64,000 bases of DNA from Streptomyces sp. CBMA29 (GCF_014596445.1 NZ_MECL01000048.1:1-64000); one strand, 5' to 3'. Positions 18,395 through 27,443 are shown, counted from the first letter of the stretch. Notes: a model not told the origin generated them from the sequence alone. Numbers and translations are program-made.

Positions 18395-18868
18395 TCAGCG
18401 CGCGACGGGGCCCTCGTCCAGTTCGAGGAAGACGGCGGGCACCTTGTTGTCGCGGACCACGCGGCTGAGCAGGCCCGCGAGCGTGACGCGTTCCGCCTCG
18501 GTCAGGCCGGAGGGCAACTCCTCGACGCGGCGGCAGGTGTCGGCGTAGAACGCGTCGACCAGCGACCGCCCTTCGGCGGTGAGCGCGACCCGTACCGCGC
18601 GGCCGTCGCTCGGATCGGCCTCCCGCCGGACCAGCCCGCGCTGCGCGCAGCGGTCCACCAGACCGGTCAGGCTCGACTTCGCCAGCCCCAGGATGCTGCC
18701 CAACTCGCCCATCCCCAGCGGCTGTCCCATCAGCACGCACAGCAACTGCCCCTGTTGCGGCGTCAGTCCGTACCCCCGGCCCGCCTCCGCGTACACGGCG
18801 TTCACCAGGAAGGAGGAGCGCACCAGTGCGGTGACGACTCCCATGTGCTCGCCCACGTCCTTCCCCAT
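18395..18868 (-). CDS. MarR-family transcriptional regulator
   Basis: 157 residues with the MarR winged-helix layout: YGLTPQQGQLLCVLMGQPL, MGELGSILGLAKSSLTGLVD (recognition helix), RCAQRGLVRREADPSDGRAV (wing with the D-x-R-A motif) and a C-terminal dimerisation helix. It converges on the flavoprotein gene, 41 bases apart. A GTTCGT-GGC-ACGAAC palindrome 37 bases before its start and the larger palindrome before the flavoprotein gene suggest repression of both genes. The ligand is unknown; such pairs often respond to quinones or oxidants. Confidence 0.88.
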   Translation of the reverse strand: MGKDVGEHMGVVTALVRSSFLVNAVYAEAGRGYGLTPQQGQLLCVLMGQPLGMGELGSILGLAKSSLTGLVDRCAQRGLVRREADPSDGRAVRVALTAEGRSLVDAFYADTCRRVEELPSGLTEAERVTLAGLLSRVVRDNKVPAVFLELDEGPVAR

Positions 18869-18904
18869 AAGGCCAGCCTACGGGACAAGGGTGATCGGGT
18901 GGTG

Positions 18905-18919
18905 GTTCGTGGCACGAAC
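18905..18919. promoter_or_regulatory. MarR autoregulatory operator candidate
   Basis: GTTCGT and ACGAAC form a perfect 6-bp inverted repeat with a GGC centre. The half-sites match the inner halves of the palindrome at 17080-17114. Confidence 0.65.
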
Positions 18920-19087
18920 TATGGAAGGGGCGGGAGGGGCGGAGGAGAAATGGGGAACGCGGTGCGTTCGCCGTCGTTCCCGTTCGGACCCGGCCGGATT
19001 GCCGTCAGGGTGCGGGCGTCGGACGATCGAGACCGGCGGTTCGTCCGGCGGTCTGTCCGGCGGTCTGTCCGGCGAGGGAGTGATGCG

Positions 19088-19630
19088 ATGAGCGCGCGGC
19101 GGCTGGCCGACCTCGACCGCCCCGAGCGGCGCCGGGCGATGGCCGCGAGCGTGGCCCGCTGCGTACTCTCCACCGCGGCGATCCTGGTCCTGTACTACTT
19201 CCTGCCCCTCAACGGCGGCCGGCCCGACGCCGCCGCGCTGATCCGCCTCGGCATCGGCGCCGTCGTCTTCGCCGCGGTCATGGTCCTCGAACTCCGCCGC
19301 ATCCTCCACGCCGACCTTCCTCAGCTCCGCGCCGTGGAGACCCTCGTCGTCACCTTCGCCCTCTTCCTCGCGCTCTTCGCCGGCGCCTACGTCTCCCTTT
19401 CCCACCTCTCGCCCGGCAGCTTCACCGAGCCGGTCAACCGCACCGCCGGGCTCTACTTCGCCATCGTCACCCTTGGCACCGTCGGCTACGGCGACATCGC
19501 CCCCACCAGCGATTTCGCCCGCATCCTCGTCAGCGTCCAAGTCCTCATCGACCTCGTCTTCCTCGCCTTTCTGCTCCGCCTGGTCATCGACCTCACCCGC
19601 CTCACCCTCCACCGCGACCAGCCCCCCTGA
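19088..19630 (+). CDS. Two-transmembrane potassium channel protein
   Basis: 180 residues. There are four hydrophobic segments, and the last two flank a pore loop with the potassium selectivity filter TLGTVGYGDIAPTS, so this is an ion-channel (Ion_trans_2) protein in the cytoplasmic membrane. No RCK or cyclic-nucleotide domain follows, so gating is probably simple. The ATG at 19088 has GAGGGAG 8 bases upstream. Upstream DNA carries a short 14-bp repeat (GGCGGTCTGTCC, around 19040-19075). No partner gene is apparent. Confidence 0.88.
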   Translation: MSARRLADLDRPERRRAMAASVARCVLSTAAILVLYYFLPLNGGRPDAAALIRLGIGAVVFAAVMVLELRRILHADLPQLRAVETLVVTFALFLALFAGAYVSLSHLSPGSFTEPVNRTAGLYFAIVTLGTVGYGDIAPTSDFARILVSVQVLIDLVFLAFLLRLVIDLTRLTLHRDQPP

Positions 19631-19836
19631 CGGGGGGGGGTGCCCGTGTCTCCCCGGCCGCCGGTCCGGTGCGGCTTGCCCACCCAGTTCCCCGCGCCCC
19701 TGCGGGGCTGGGCTTCTCGGGAGTCGGGGGGCCGAGCTTTTTGGGGGCGCGGGGCTCGGCCTTGTTTGCGGCCGGCGCCGCGTGGGCGCGACAAGCCACG
19801 ACGCGGCTGCGCGTCACCACGGGCCCCGGGGAGGGG

Positions 19837-20343
19837 TCAGGCTTCGGCGAGGGCGGCGGCGAGGGTGGCGTAGGAGGGACGGTCGAAGGCCATGAGGCGT
19901 ACGTGTTCGACGCGAGTCGACGCGTGGGTGAGGACGGCGACGGCGATGCGAGCCGCCTGGTCGGCGGGGAAGCCGAAGATGCCGGTCGAGATGGCGGGGA
20001 AGGCGAGGGTGGTGACGCCGAGGGTGTCGGCCACTTCGAGGCAGCGTCGATAGCAGGAGGCGAGGACGTCGGCCTCGCCGGAGGCGCCGCCTTTCCAGAC
20101 GGGACCGACGGTGTGGATGACGTGCCGGATCGGGGGGTCGAGGTCGAACCCGGGGGTGGCGACGGCTTCTCCGCGCGCGCAGGGCGCCAGGGCGGCGCCG
20201 GCCTCGGCGAGCCGGGGGCCGGCGGCCCAGTGGATGGCGCCGTCGACTCCGCCGCCGCCCTGGAGGGACTCGTTGGCGGCGTTGACGATGGCGTCGACGT
20301 CCTGCTTGGTGATGTCACCCTGGACGACCTCGATGTGGACCAT
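19837..20343 (-). CDS. Macrodomain protein, O-acetyl-ADP-ribose deacetylase type
   Basis: 168 residues making up a single macro domain: VQGDITKQDVDAIVNAANES (ADP-ribose adenine and catalytic Asn loop), GGGGVDGAIHWAAG and AFPAISTGIFGFP (phosphate loop). These match the MacroD/YmdB class that removes ADP-ribose from proteins or hydrolyses O-acetyl-ADP-ribose. Length and motifs are complete. It lies downstream of the SARP gene on the same strand, 46 bases away, and could be co-transcribed. The specific substrate is not predictable. Confidence 0.9.
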   Translation of the reverse strand: MVHIEVVQGDITKQDVDAIVNAANESLQGGGGVDGAIHWAAGPRLAEAGAALAPCARGEAVATPGFDLDPPIRHVIHTVGPVWKGGASGEADVLASCYRRCLEVADTLGVTTLAFPAISTGIFGFPADQAARIAVAVLTHASTRVEHVRLMAFDRPSYATLAAALAEA

Positions 20344-20389
20344 GTTCCGATGATGTCAAGCGAAAGCGGGCGGGGCACGTCGATTTCGG

Positions 20390-22468
20390 TTACGGGGTCC
20401 GCAGGGCGGCGGTCAGGTCGCGCAGGTGGTCGTTGACGGGGCCGAGGCTCAGGAGCCCGCTGGCGGCGCCCGCCAACTCGTCGGCGGCGGGCAGCAGTTC
20501 GGCGTAGGCGCGCCGCGCGGCTTCCGTGGAGCCGAGCGCGAGGGCGGCGCGGGCCGTGAGGGTCCACATGGCCTCGTAGAGCAGGTCGCGCGGGGGCTCG
20601 GGGGCACCCCGAAGGGCGGCGGCGGCCTCGGAACGGCGGTCCTCGGCGAGCAGGAGCAGGGGGCGGACCCACGGGGCGTACGGGCCCCAGTCGACGTCGG
20701 TCCGCGCGAGGACGCGCAGGCCGCGGCCGTGCCGGAGCCGCAGGCTCAGGAGGGCGAGGGGGAGGAGCCCGCGCTCCAGACCCGGCATCCCGGCCCCGGT
20801 CAGCTCGGCGGCGGCCTCCCCGTACGCGGCCTCCGCCGCCTCGAAGGTGCCGGTCTCCGCGAGCCGCAGCGCCCCGTACCACCGCGTGAACACCTCGACG
20901 AGCGGCAGCTCATGACGCTCCGCCAGCCGGTCAGCGGCGGCGGCGTGCTCGTCCGCCGCCCCGAAGTCGCCCCGTGCGCACGCCGCTTGGAGCCGGATGA
21001 GCCGGCCGAGCACCTCGGACGTGAACAGGCCGTGCCGCGCGGAGAGTTCGACCAGCTCCGCGCCGATCGCATCGCGTTCCGGCGCCAGACCCGCCCGCTG
21101 AAACGTCTGCATGAAGGCCGCGTTGAGCGCGAACGCCAGCAGCACCGGATCATCCAGCCGCCGCGCCGCCTCCTCCGCCAACCGCGCCGCCTGCGCCCCG
21201 CGTCCGCCGCTTCCGCCGAGGGCCCCTCCGCCGACCCCGCCGCCGGCCCCGCCCCGCGACTCCAGCGCGATCGTCGCCAACAGCCGTGCGCGCAGGGCCT
21301 CTTCGGCGGGGCCCGGCGGCAGGGCCGTCAGGGTGCGTTCGGCGGCGGCCACCACGTGGGCGGCCTGGGCGGGGTCGTCGAGGCGGGTCCAGACGGCGGG
21401 GACGTCGTAGGCGCCGATGACGCGGGCGCAGAGGTGGGGGTCGCCGAGTTCCTCGGCGGCGGAGACGGCGGCGAGGCGGTGGCGGCGGGCGGACTGGAGC
21501 CCGTCGCCACCGGTGACGGCGAGGCCGCGCAGGAGGGTGACGGTGGATTCGAGGCGGGCGCGGGCGCCGGTGGGGACGGTGCGGTCGTAGGCGGCGGTGG
21601 CCTCGGCCCAGACGCGTTCGGCGCCGCCCGCGCCGGGGTCGAGCCGGTCGTCGGCCTGCCGGAGGATGTCGGCTTCGAGGGCGCGCAGGCCGGGCCCGGG
21701 GTCGACGCCGAGCTGTTCGACCAGGAGGGTGCGGGCGCGGCGCAGTACGGCCAGGGCGTCGCCCTGGCGGCCCGAGCGGTAGAGGGCGAGGGCGAGCAGC
21801 CGCCAGGCGTCCTCGCGCCAGGGGTGCTCCGCCGCGTGGGCGTCGAGGTCGGCGGCGGCCTCGGCGGCCAGGCCGAGGGAGAGCCGGGCCTCGGCCCGGC
21901 GTTCCACCGCGTGCAGCCGCAGTTCGGCGAGGCGGGAGCGTTCGGCGCGGGCCCACGGCTGGTCGGCGAACTCGGCGTACGCGGGCCCGCGCCACCACCC
22001 CAACGCCCTCTGGAGCAGGGCGAGTACGTCCTTCGGCGGCAGTCCGGCGGCCTCGGTCACGGCCTGTTCGAAGCGCCACGCGTCCACCGTGTCGGGCGCG
22101 GCGCGCAGCGCGTATCCAGGGCCCTCGGTGACCAGCAGCAGGGCGGGCGCGCGCGGCGGGCGGTCGGGTTCGAGGGTGCGGCGCAGGGCCGCGACGAAGG
22201 TACGGAGGGTGCCGACGGGGTCCGCGGGCGGTGCGGGGGAGCGGCCGGGACCCGCGCCGTCGTCCCCTGGCCGCTCGGGCCAGAGGTCCTCGACCAGCCG
22301 GGCGACCGGTACGACGCGGCGGCGGGCGATGACCAGGCGGGCCAGCACGGCCCGGTGCCGTGGCCCCCTCAGCGCGAGGGCCGCACCGCGTACCGCCTCG
22401 TCCGGGCCGTCCCCGCTCTCGGCCCAGGCCACCACCGGCCCCAGCACGCCGAACGCCACCCGCACCAC
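20390..22468 (-). CDS. AfsR/SARP-family transcriptional regulator
   Basis: 692 residues. Residues 1-110 form an OmpR-like DNA-binding domain (LGPVVAW, LRGPRHRAVLARLVIARRRV, VEDLWPERPGDD, GYALRAAPDTVDAWRF). Residues 110-265 form the bacterial transcriptional activation domain (LQRALGWWRGPAYAEFADQP, WREDAWRLLALALYRSGRQG, QLGVDPGPGLRALE). The remaining 420 residues are alanine-rich helical, TPR-like repeats; no NB-ARC P-loop is visible, unlike full AfsR. A GTG start with GGAGAGG upstream is used. Such proteins activate secondary metabolism or transport genes; no cluster adjoins it here. Confidence 0.85.
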   Translation of the reverse strand: MVRVAFGVLGPVVAWAESGDGPDEAVRGAALALRGPRHRAVLARLVIARRRVVPVARLVEDLWPERPGDDGAGPGRSPAPPADPVGTLRTFVAALRRTLEPDRPPRAPALLLVTEGPGYALRAAPDTVDAWRFEQAVTEAAGLPPKDVLALLQRALGWWRGPAYAEFADQPWARAERSRLAELRLHAVERRAEARLSLGLAAEAAADLDAHAAEHPWREDAWRLLALALYRSGRQGDALAVLRRARTLLVEQLGVDPGPGLRALEADILRQADDRLDPGAGGAERVWAEATAAYDRTVPTGARARLESTVTLLRGLAVTGGDGLQSARRHRLAAVSAAEELGDPHLCARVIGAYDVPAVWTRLDDPAQAAHVVAAAERTLTALPPGPAEEALRARLLATIALESRGGAGGGVGGGALGGSGGRGAQAARLAEEAARRLDDPVLLAFALNAAFMQTFQRAGLAPERDAIGAELVELSARHGLFTSEVLGRLIRLQAACARGDFGAADEHAAAADRLAERHELPLVEVFTRWYGALRLAETGTFEAAEAAYGEAAAELTGAGMPGLERGLLPLALLSLRLRHGRGLRVLARTDVDWGPYAPWVRPLLLLAEDRRSEAAAALRGAPEPPRDLLYEAMWTLTARAALALGSTEAARRAYAELLPAADELAGAASGLLSLGPVNDHLRDLTAALRTP

Positions 22469-22655
22469 GTACCGCCTCTCCGGGAGTTCCCCCAGGTCAC
22501 GGTAGCGCGCTCATCGGCTGCTCATCCGCCGCCCACACGCTGGAAGCACGAGCCCGTTGACGCGCTCGGCCCGCGTACGACCGGACCGCCGTGTACGTAC
22601 ACGGTCCGCCCACGCGTACGGCCCGCGTACGTCCACCCACCGAAAGGGGCACCCC

Positions 22656-23546
22656 ATGCCACCCGCCATCCCCGGCTTCGACCTCCGCCGCGTCCCCGCG
22701 GCCGACGGCGTCACCCTCACCGCCGCGGTCGGCGGCTCCGGGCCGCCCGTCGTCCTGCTGCACGGCTTCCCGCAGACCCACCTGATGTGGCGGCACGTGG
22801 CCGCCGACCTCGCGGCCGACCACACCGTGATCTGCCCTGACCTGCGGGGTTACGGCGCGAGCGACAAGCCGGCGGAGGCCGGGGGGATGACGACTGACGC
22901 CGTCTACGCCAAGCGCACCATGGCCGCCGACATCGTGGCCGTGGCCGCCGCCCTCGGGCACGACCGCTTCGCGCTCGCGGGCCACGACCGCGGCGCCCTG
23001 GTCGCCTTCCGCGCCGCCCTCGACCACCCGGGCACGGTCACGCACCTCGCCTGCCTCGACGTCCTGCCCACGCTCGACATGTGGGAGGCCATGCACGGCA
23101 CCACGGCCGCCGTCGGCTTCCACCTCTACCTGATGGCGCAGCCGCCCGGTCTGCCCGAGCGGATGATCGCCGCCGACCCCGACCTCTTCTTCGGCCACTT
23201 CCTGGACCTGTGGGCGCGGGCTCCCGAGGCCGTCCCGGCCGACGTGCGCGCCGTCTACCTGGCCGCCTGCCGGGCCGCGGTCCCCTCGATCGTCGCGGAC
23301 TACCGCGCCTCGGCCGGTATCGACGTCACCCACGACGCGGCCGACCGCGCCGCGGGCAACCGGCTCCGTATGCCCGTCGCCGTCCTCCAGCAGGACTGGG
23401 GCGCGGCCCTCGGGTTCGACGCCGCCGCGCTGTGGTCCGCGTGGGCCCCCGACCTGCGGCACACCACGGTCGACACCGGCCACTTCATGGCCGAGGAGTC
23501 CCCGGCGACGGTCGTCAGGGCCCTCCGCGACCTCCTCGCCCGCTGA
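22656..23546 (+). CDS. Alpha/beta hydrolase, haloalkane/fluoroacetate dehalogenase-like
   Basis: 296 residues with an alpha/beta hydrolase core: VVLLHGFPQTHLMWRHVA (oxyanion region), DLRGYGASDKP, LAGHDRGALVAFRAALDHP (nucleophile elbow with Asp) and DTGHFMAEESP (catalytic His). An Asp nucleophile in GHDRG is the pattern of epoxide hydrolases and fluoroacetate dehalogenases. The ATG at 22656 follows GAAAGGGG; the frame is open upstream but in non-coding-looking sequence. It faces the SARP gene divergently. Substrate unknown. Confidence 0.85.
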   Translation: MPPAIPGFDLRRVPAADGVTLTAAVGGSGPPVVLLHGFPQTHLMWRHVAADLAADHTVICPDLRGYGASDKPAEAGGMTTDAVYAKRTMAADIVAVAAALGHDRFALAGHDRGALVAFRAALDHPGTVTHLACLDVLPTLDMWEAMHGTTAAVGFHLYLMAQPPGLPERMIAADPDLFFGHFLDLWARAPEAVPADVRAVYLAACRAAVPSIVADYRASAGIDVTHDAADRAAGNRLRMPVAVLQQDWGAALGFDAAALWSAWAPDLRHTTVDTGHFMAEESPATVVRALRDLLAR

Positions 23547-23712
23547 TCCGAAGGCCCGCCCGTCCAGACGCCAATACGTCCATACGTCTATACGCCCAAA
23601 CGTACGTCGTACGGCTGTCACGCCCGCGCGTCGGCCGGTGTCTTCATGCACGGAGCCGCACGGCGCCGCACAAGGCGGCGCCGGGGCACCGAGGCACGAC
23701 AAGGAGGCCACC

Positions 23713-24291
23713 ATGGCGCTGCGTATTCCGAAGGCCGAACTCCCCGCCGAGGTCCGCGAGGCCCTGGCCGAGCAGCTCGGCACGGTGCCGGAGCCGGTCG
23801 AGGTGACGTACCACCACCCCGCGCTCGCCGCGGCGAACCAGGTCTTCGCGGCCGAAGTGGGCAGGTGGGACGTGGTCGACGCGAGCCTGAAGACGTTCGC
23901 GCACATGGCCGTCGCGGCGCAGATCGGGTGCGGTTGGTGCCTGGACATCAACTACTTCCTCGCACTGAACCAGAAGCTGGACCTGGCCAAGGCGAGCCAG
24001 GTCCCGCGCTGGCGCGCCGCGGACGTCTTCACACCGCTGGAGCGGGACGTCCTCACCTACGCCGAGGCCATGACCACCACCCCGCCGGACGTGACCGACG
24101 AGCTGTCGGCCCGTCTGCTCGACGTCCTCGGCCCGGCCGGGCTGGTCGAACTCACCGTCCACATCGGCTTCGCCAACCTGGCCGCCCGGTGCAACACGGC
24201 GCACGGGATCACCTCGCAGGGCTTCTCGGACGCGTGCGAGATCCCGCTGGCCACGCGCCCGGAGCCGTCCGACGTAGCGTCGGGCGCATGA
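23713..24291 (+). CDS. Carboxymuconolactone decarboxylase / AhpD-like protein
   Basis: 192 residues. The AhpD-type motif HMAVAAQIGCGWCLDINYFL holds a CxxC pair and is followed by VPRWRAADVFTPLERDVLTYA. Proteins of this family act as peroxide reductants or in ring cleavage. The ATG at 23713 has AAGGAGG 5 bases upstream, better than the in-frame start 25 codons earlier. The stop overlaps the sigma factor start as ATGA, so the two are translationally coupled. That pairing of CMD protein and SigJ-type sigma factor is widespread in actinomycetes and points to an oxidative-stress module. Confidence 0.88.
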   Translation: MALRIPKAELPAEVREALAEQLGTVPEPVEVTYHHPALAAANQVFAAEVGRWDVVDASLKTFAHMAVAAQIGCGWCLDINYFLALNQKLDLAKASQVPRWRAADVFTPLERDVLTYAEAMTTTPPDVTDELSARLLDVLGPAGLVELTVHIGFANLAARCNTAHGITSQGFSDACEIPLATRPEPSDVASGA

Positions 24292-25154
24292 AAGAGGACA
24301 CCGCCGAGGACCCGTACGTCGTCCACCGCAGCCTGCTCTTCACCGTTGCCTACGAGATGCTCGGCTCGGCGGCCGACGCCGAGGACGTGCTCCAGGAGTC
24401 CTGGCTGCGGTGGGCGGACGTCGACCGGTCGCGGGTCGGCGACCCGCGGGCGTACCTGGTACGGGTCGTCACGCGGCAGTCGCTCAACCGGCTGCGTACG
24501 CTGGCGCGCCGCCGCGAGGAGTACGTCGGCGAGTGGCTGCCTGAACCGCTGCTGACGGCCCCCGACGTCGCCGAGGACGTCGAACTCGCCGACAGCGTCT
24601 CGATGGCGCTGCTCACCGTCCTCGAAACGCTCGGGCCGACCGAGCGCGCGGTCTTCGTGCTGCGCGAGGTCTTCGAGACGCCGTACGGGGAGATCGCCGA
24701 GGCGGTCGGGAAGTCCGTGACCGCGGTACGCCAGATCGCCCGGCGCGCCCGCGACCATGTGGCGGCCCGGCGGCCACGGGTCGAGGTCAGCCGCTCGGAG
24801 CAGCAGGCCGTCGTGGAACGCTTCCTCGCCGCCCTGCGCACCGGCCGGGTCCAGGACCTGCTCGACGTCATGGCACCCGACGTCGTCTTCGTCGCCGACG
24901 GCGGCGGCCTCGCCCCCGCCTCCCGCGTCCCCGTGCACGGCGCCGCCCGCGTCGCGGCCCTCCTGGCCGGCCCTGGCCGCCTGGTCTCCGCGCTCTGGCT
25001 CAACGGCGCCCCGGCCGCCCGCGTCGAAGTCAACGGCCGCGTCGCCGCCGCCACCTTCGTCGTCCGCGACGGCCGCGTCACCCACATCCACGCGGTGGCC
25101 AACCCCGAGAAACTCACCCGCCTCGACACCTCCCCGACCCGCCTCGCCCGTTGA
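24288..25154 (+). CDS. sigJ: ECF sigma factor of the SigJ group
   Basis: 288 residues. Region 2 is AYEMLGSAADAEDVLQESWL and region 4 contains TERAVFVLREVFETPYGEIA with VGKSVTAVRQIARRA, then a C-terminal SnoaL-like domain (FLAALRTGRVQDLLDVMAPD) that replaces the anti-sigma factor in ECF41/SigJ-type proteins. In that group the extension itself regulates activity. The ATG overlaps the CMD gene stop. Likely target is its own CMD partner promoter; that is inference from the family. It converges with a small zinc-ribbon gene 8 bases away. Confidence 0.88.
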   Translation: MKEDTAEDPYVVHRSLLFTVAYEMLGSAADAEDVLQESWLRWADVDRSRVGDPRAYLVRVVTRQSLNRLRTLARRREEYVGEWLPEPLLTAPDVAEDVELADSVSMALLTVLETLGPTERAVFVLREVFETPYGEIAEAVGKSVTAVRQIARRARDHVAARRPRVEVSRSEQQAVVERFLAALRTGRVQDLLDVMAPDVVFVADGGGLAPASRVPVHGAARVAALLAGPGRLVSALWLNGAPAARVEVNGRVAAATFVVRDGRVTHIHAVANPEKLTRLDTSPTRLAR

Positions 25155-25162
25155 GGGGTCTG

Positions 25163-25492
25163 TCAGGGCAACTCGGGCCGTACGAGGGCGCGTTCGAACG
25201 GCTCCCCGGTCCGGCGCGCGTACGCCGTCCGCTCACGTACTTCGCGGAGCGTACGCGGCCGGTATCCGGGGCCTGAGCAGCAGGACTTGTGGAAGCGGAC
25301 GCCCGCGTTCAGCAGCACGCCGAGGGTCCGCCACGCCGCGACATCGCGGCGCCGGGGAGGGGCGAAGGCCGACCCCACGTGAATCAGGACCCCGGCACAG
25401 CGCGGACAGATCCGCTCCCGGTCCGCGCCGTAGGGCTGCTTGTACGAAGCCCGGCACGGCAGACACACGTAGGAAGTCCTGGCGTGGCTCAT
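25163..25492 (-). CDS. Small zinc-ribbon-like protein of unknown function
   Basis: 109 residues with two CxxC pairs near the N-terminus (CLPC at residues 10-13 and CPRC at 29-32) plus a later HKSCCSG. The pattern suggests a structural zinc site; the C-terminal part is Arg-rich (TLREVRERTAYARRTGEP). No catalytic family is recognised. Similar short proteins occur in Streptomyces under inconsistent names. The ATG at 25492 is the natural start. Confidence 0.65.
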   Translation of the reverse strand: MSHARTSYVCLPCRASYKQPYGADRERICPRCAGVLIHVGSAFAPPRRRDVAAWRTLGVLLNAGVRFHKSCCSGPGYRPRTLREVRERTAYARRTGEPFERALVRPELP

Positions 25493-25564
25493 GAGCCCAC
25501 GATAGGCGGCGACTCGGGCGGGCCGCCGCTCGATTTCGCCGCCCGCCGGCGGATGCCCCCGACG

Positions 25565-26503
25565 TCAGCGATGCCAGTCCGTGGCGGCCCCCTGGCGCCG
25601 CGCCGCCCACACCGTGCGCTCGGTCCGCACGGTCAGGTCGTCGCGGCGCGCGATGCTGTCCGGGCCCTCGGCGTCGAGGAGCCGGTCGAGCGCGGCGAGG
25701 TCTTCCGGCGCCAGGGTCTCGGCGATGCCGCCGCGCATACGGGTCAGGCTGGTGAGCGCGTACCGGCCGACGGCCTCGGTGTGAGGCGGGCCGATGTTCA
25801 CGGTCACGACGCGCTCGCCCACCACGGTCAGACCCGCGGCGCTCAGCATGGGCCCCCAGTCGGCGCCGCGGTGCGGCACGTGCTCGGCGTGGTGGCGGTC
25901 GAGCGCGGCGTGGCAGCGCTCTTCGAGCCCCGGGCGCTCCGCGGGCGCGTCCTCGGGCAGGAAGCGCGGGAAGCCCGCCAGTTCGACGACGGCGAAGAGC
26001 CCGCCGGGCGCGAGCGTGTCGTGGACCTGGCGCAGTGTGCGCTCCGGGTCCGCCATGTGGTGCATGGAGGCCGACGCCCAGACCAGGTCGGGCGCGCCGA
26101 GTTCGGGCCACTGCGTGTCGAGGTCCGCCCGGACCGTACGGACGCGCTCCGCGACCCCGGCCGTCTCCGCCTTGTGGCGCAGACGGTGCAGGTGGTCGGC
26201 CGAGGTGTCGACCGCGGTGACCTCGGCCTCGGGGAAGCGCCGGAGCAGGGCGAGGGTCCCGGCTCCGGTGCCGCAGCCGAGATCCACGATGTGGCGGGGG
26301 GCGGTTTCGACGGGCAGCCACGCGGTGATCGAGGCGGTGTGCTCGGCGAGGACTTCCGCGTCGAGGTCGAGGATGTCCGCCTGGCTGTCGGCCTCGGCGT
26401 CGTGATGGCTGTCGGTGCCGTGAGCCTGAGCCTGAGCCTGAGCCTGATCGCGATCGTCGTGGCCGTGGGCGTCGTGGGCCGCGTGCGGGGCTGCGTGAGT
26501 CAT
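25565..26503 (-). CDS. Class I SAM-dependent methyltransferase
   Basis: 312 residues. The SAM-binding loop is HIVDLGCGTGAGTLALL, followed by AVDTSADHLHRL (acidic loop) and DLVWASASMHHM (motif II/post I), then GGLFAVVELAGFPRF. The N-terminal 45 residues are His/Asp/Ala-rich with an AQAQAQA run from a short DNA repeat; they may bind metal or simply be low complexity. The ATG at 26503 gives MTHAAPHAAHDAHG; the earlier frame-open stretch looks non-coding. Acceptor substrate unknown. Confidence 0.85.
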   Translation of the reverse strand: MTHAAPHAAHDAHGHDDRDQAQAQAQAHGTDSHHDAEADSQADILDLDAEVLAEHTASITAWLPVETAPRHIVDLGCGTGAGTLALLRRFPEAEVTAVDTSADHLHRLRHKAETAGVAERVRTVRADLDTQWPELGAPDLVWASASMHHMADPERTLRQVHDTLAPGGLFAVVELAGFPRFLPEDAPAERPGLEERCHAALDRHHAEHVPHRGADWGPMLSAAGLTVVGERVVTVNIGPPHTEAVGRYALTSLTRMRGGIAETLAPEDLAALDRLLDAEGPDSIARRDDLTVRTERTVWAARRQGAATDWHR

Positions 26504-26652
26504 GGCGCCCACCGTATGAGGGCCGCGGGCGGGCGGCCCGGTCGCTTTCGGGAACGGCAAGACGGTGGGCGTCCGGGCTGCCGGCGGCGCAAGTCGCGGG
26601 CCCCGACCTGCGTGATCTGCGGGCCCCGACCTGCTCGATTCGCCGAACGGGC

Positions 26653-27246
26653 TCAGGCCCCGGCCCCCGCACCGTTGCCCTTCTCGTCGCCGCGCTGGTG
26701 CCCGCGCCGCGCGTCACGGTCGAAGATGCCCAGCAGTTCGCAGGGCCCGCCCTCGGCGCCGATGGCGTGCGGCAGCATCGTCGGGAATTCGGCCGACTGG
26801 TTGGTCTCCACGCGGAAGCGCCGGTTGCCCAGCAGCAGCACGGCCGTGCCCGACAGGACGACGAGCCATTCGCGCCCGGGGTGGGCGCGCAGCCGGGAGG
26901 GGCTGTCCGGCGGCGGATTCGTCAGGCGCTGCCGTACGACCGTCATACCCGGGTCCGCCTTGACGGCCCAGCGCATCGCCTGATGTGCGGAGTCGATCAT
27001 CGGACTGGAGATGACGTCCTCCGTGGCCGTCTCGACGAGCTGGTCGAGCGTGGTGTCCATGGCGCGCGCGAGGGTCACGAGCTGGTCCAGCGCGAGGCGG
27101 CGCTGACCGTTCTCGATCCGGCTGAGCGTGGAGGGGCTGAGCCGCGCGCGGCCGGCCAGTTCGTCCAGCGACCAGCCCTGCGCCACCCGCAGCGCGCGAA
27201 TCCGTTTGCGTACCAGGCTGTCGAGATCTCCATCGTCTTGCGTCAT
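26653..27246 (-). CDS. XRE-family regulator with cupin domain (upstream of flavoprotein)
   Basis: 197 residues. Residues 1-70 are a helix-turn-helix (RIRALRVAQGWSLDELAGRA, LSPSTLSRIENGQRRLALDQ), then a C-terminal cupin (PGREWLVVLSGTAVLLLG, EFPTMLPHAIGAEGGP) that would bind a small ligand. An ATG three codons upstream (27255) is possible. A palindrome AGGCA-N8-TGCCT lies immediately upstream at 27247-27264, overlapping the potential earlier start, consistent with autoregulation. It is divergent to the thioredoxin-reductase-like gene, its probable target. Confidence 0.85.
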   Translation of the reverse strand: MTQDDGDLDSLVRKRIRALRVAQGWSLDELAGRARLSPSTLSRIENGQRRLALDQLVTLARAMDTTLDQLVETATEDVISSPMIDSAHQAMRWAVKADPGMTVVRQRLTNPPPDSPSRLRAHPGREWLVVLSGTAVLLLGNRRFRVETNQSAEFPTMLPHAIGAEGGPCELLGIFDRDARRGHQRGDEKGNGAGAGA

Positions 27247-27264
27247 AGGCAACATGTTATGCCT
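27247..27264. promoter_or_regulatory. Palindrome at the start of XRE-cupin gene
   Basis: AGGCA and TGCCT form an inverted repeat around ACATGTTA, itself containing ACATGT. It abuts the start codon and is a candidate autoregulatory operator. Confidence 0.45.
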
Positions 27265-27330
27265 CCCACGCAAAGTCCGCTTAGCGTGGTCGTACCGGGC
27301 CCCGGACGGGACCCGCCCACCGCAAGGACG

Positions 27331-27424
27331 CAAGCCAGCAAGCCAGCAAGCCAGCAAGCCAGCAGGTCAGCAAGCCAGCAAGCCAGTAAGCCAGTAAGCC
27401 AGCAGGTCAGCAGGTCAGCCAGCA
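27331..27424. repeat. Variable tandem repeat of 8-base unit AAGCCAGC
   Basis: About eleven head-to-tail units of AAGCCAGC, with interspersed AGGTCAGC and AAGCCAGT variants, fill the 5' region of the flavoprotein gene. They lie between the two divergent genes. Copy-number change would shift promoter spacing or leader length but not any coding frame. The spacing-free head-to-tail structure rules out a CRISPR array. Confidence 0.9.
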
Positions 27425-27443
27425 TGTATGGAGAGGTACGCCC

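Noticed and set aside
27331..27424. Repeats resembling a CRISPR array
   Set aside because: Units are 8 bases, head-to-tail, without spacers; no cas genes.
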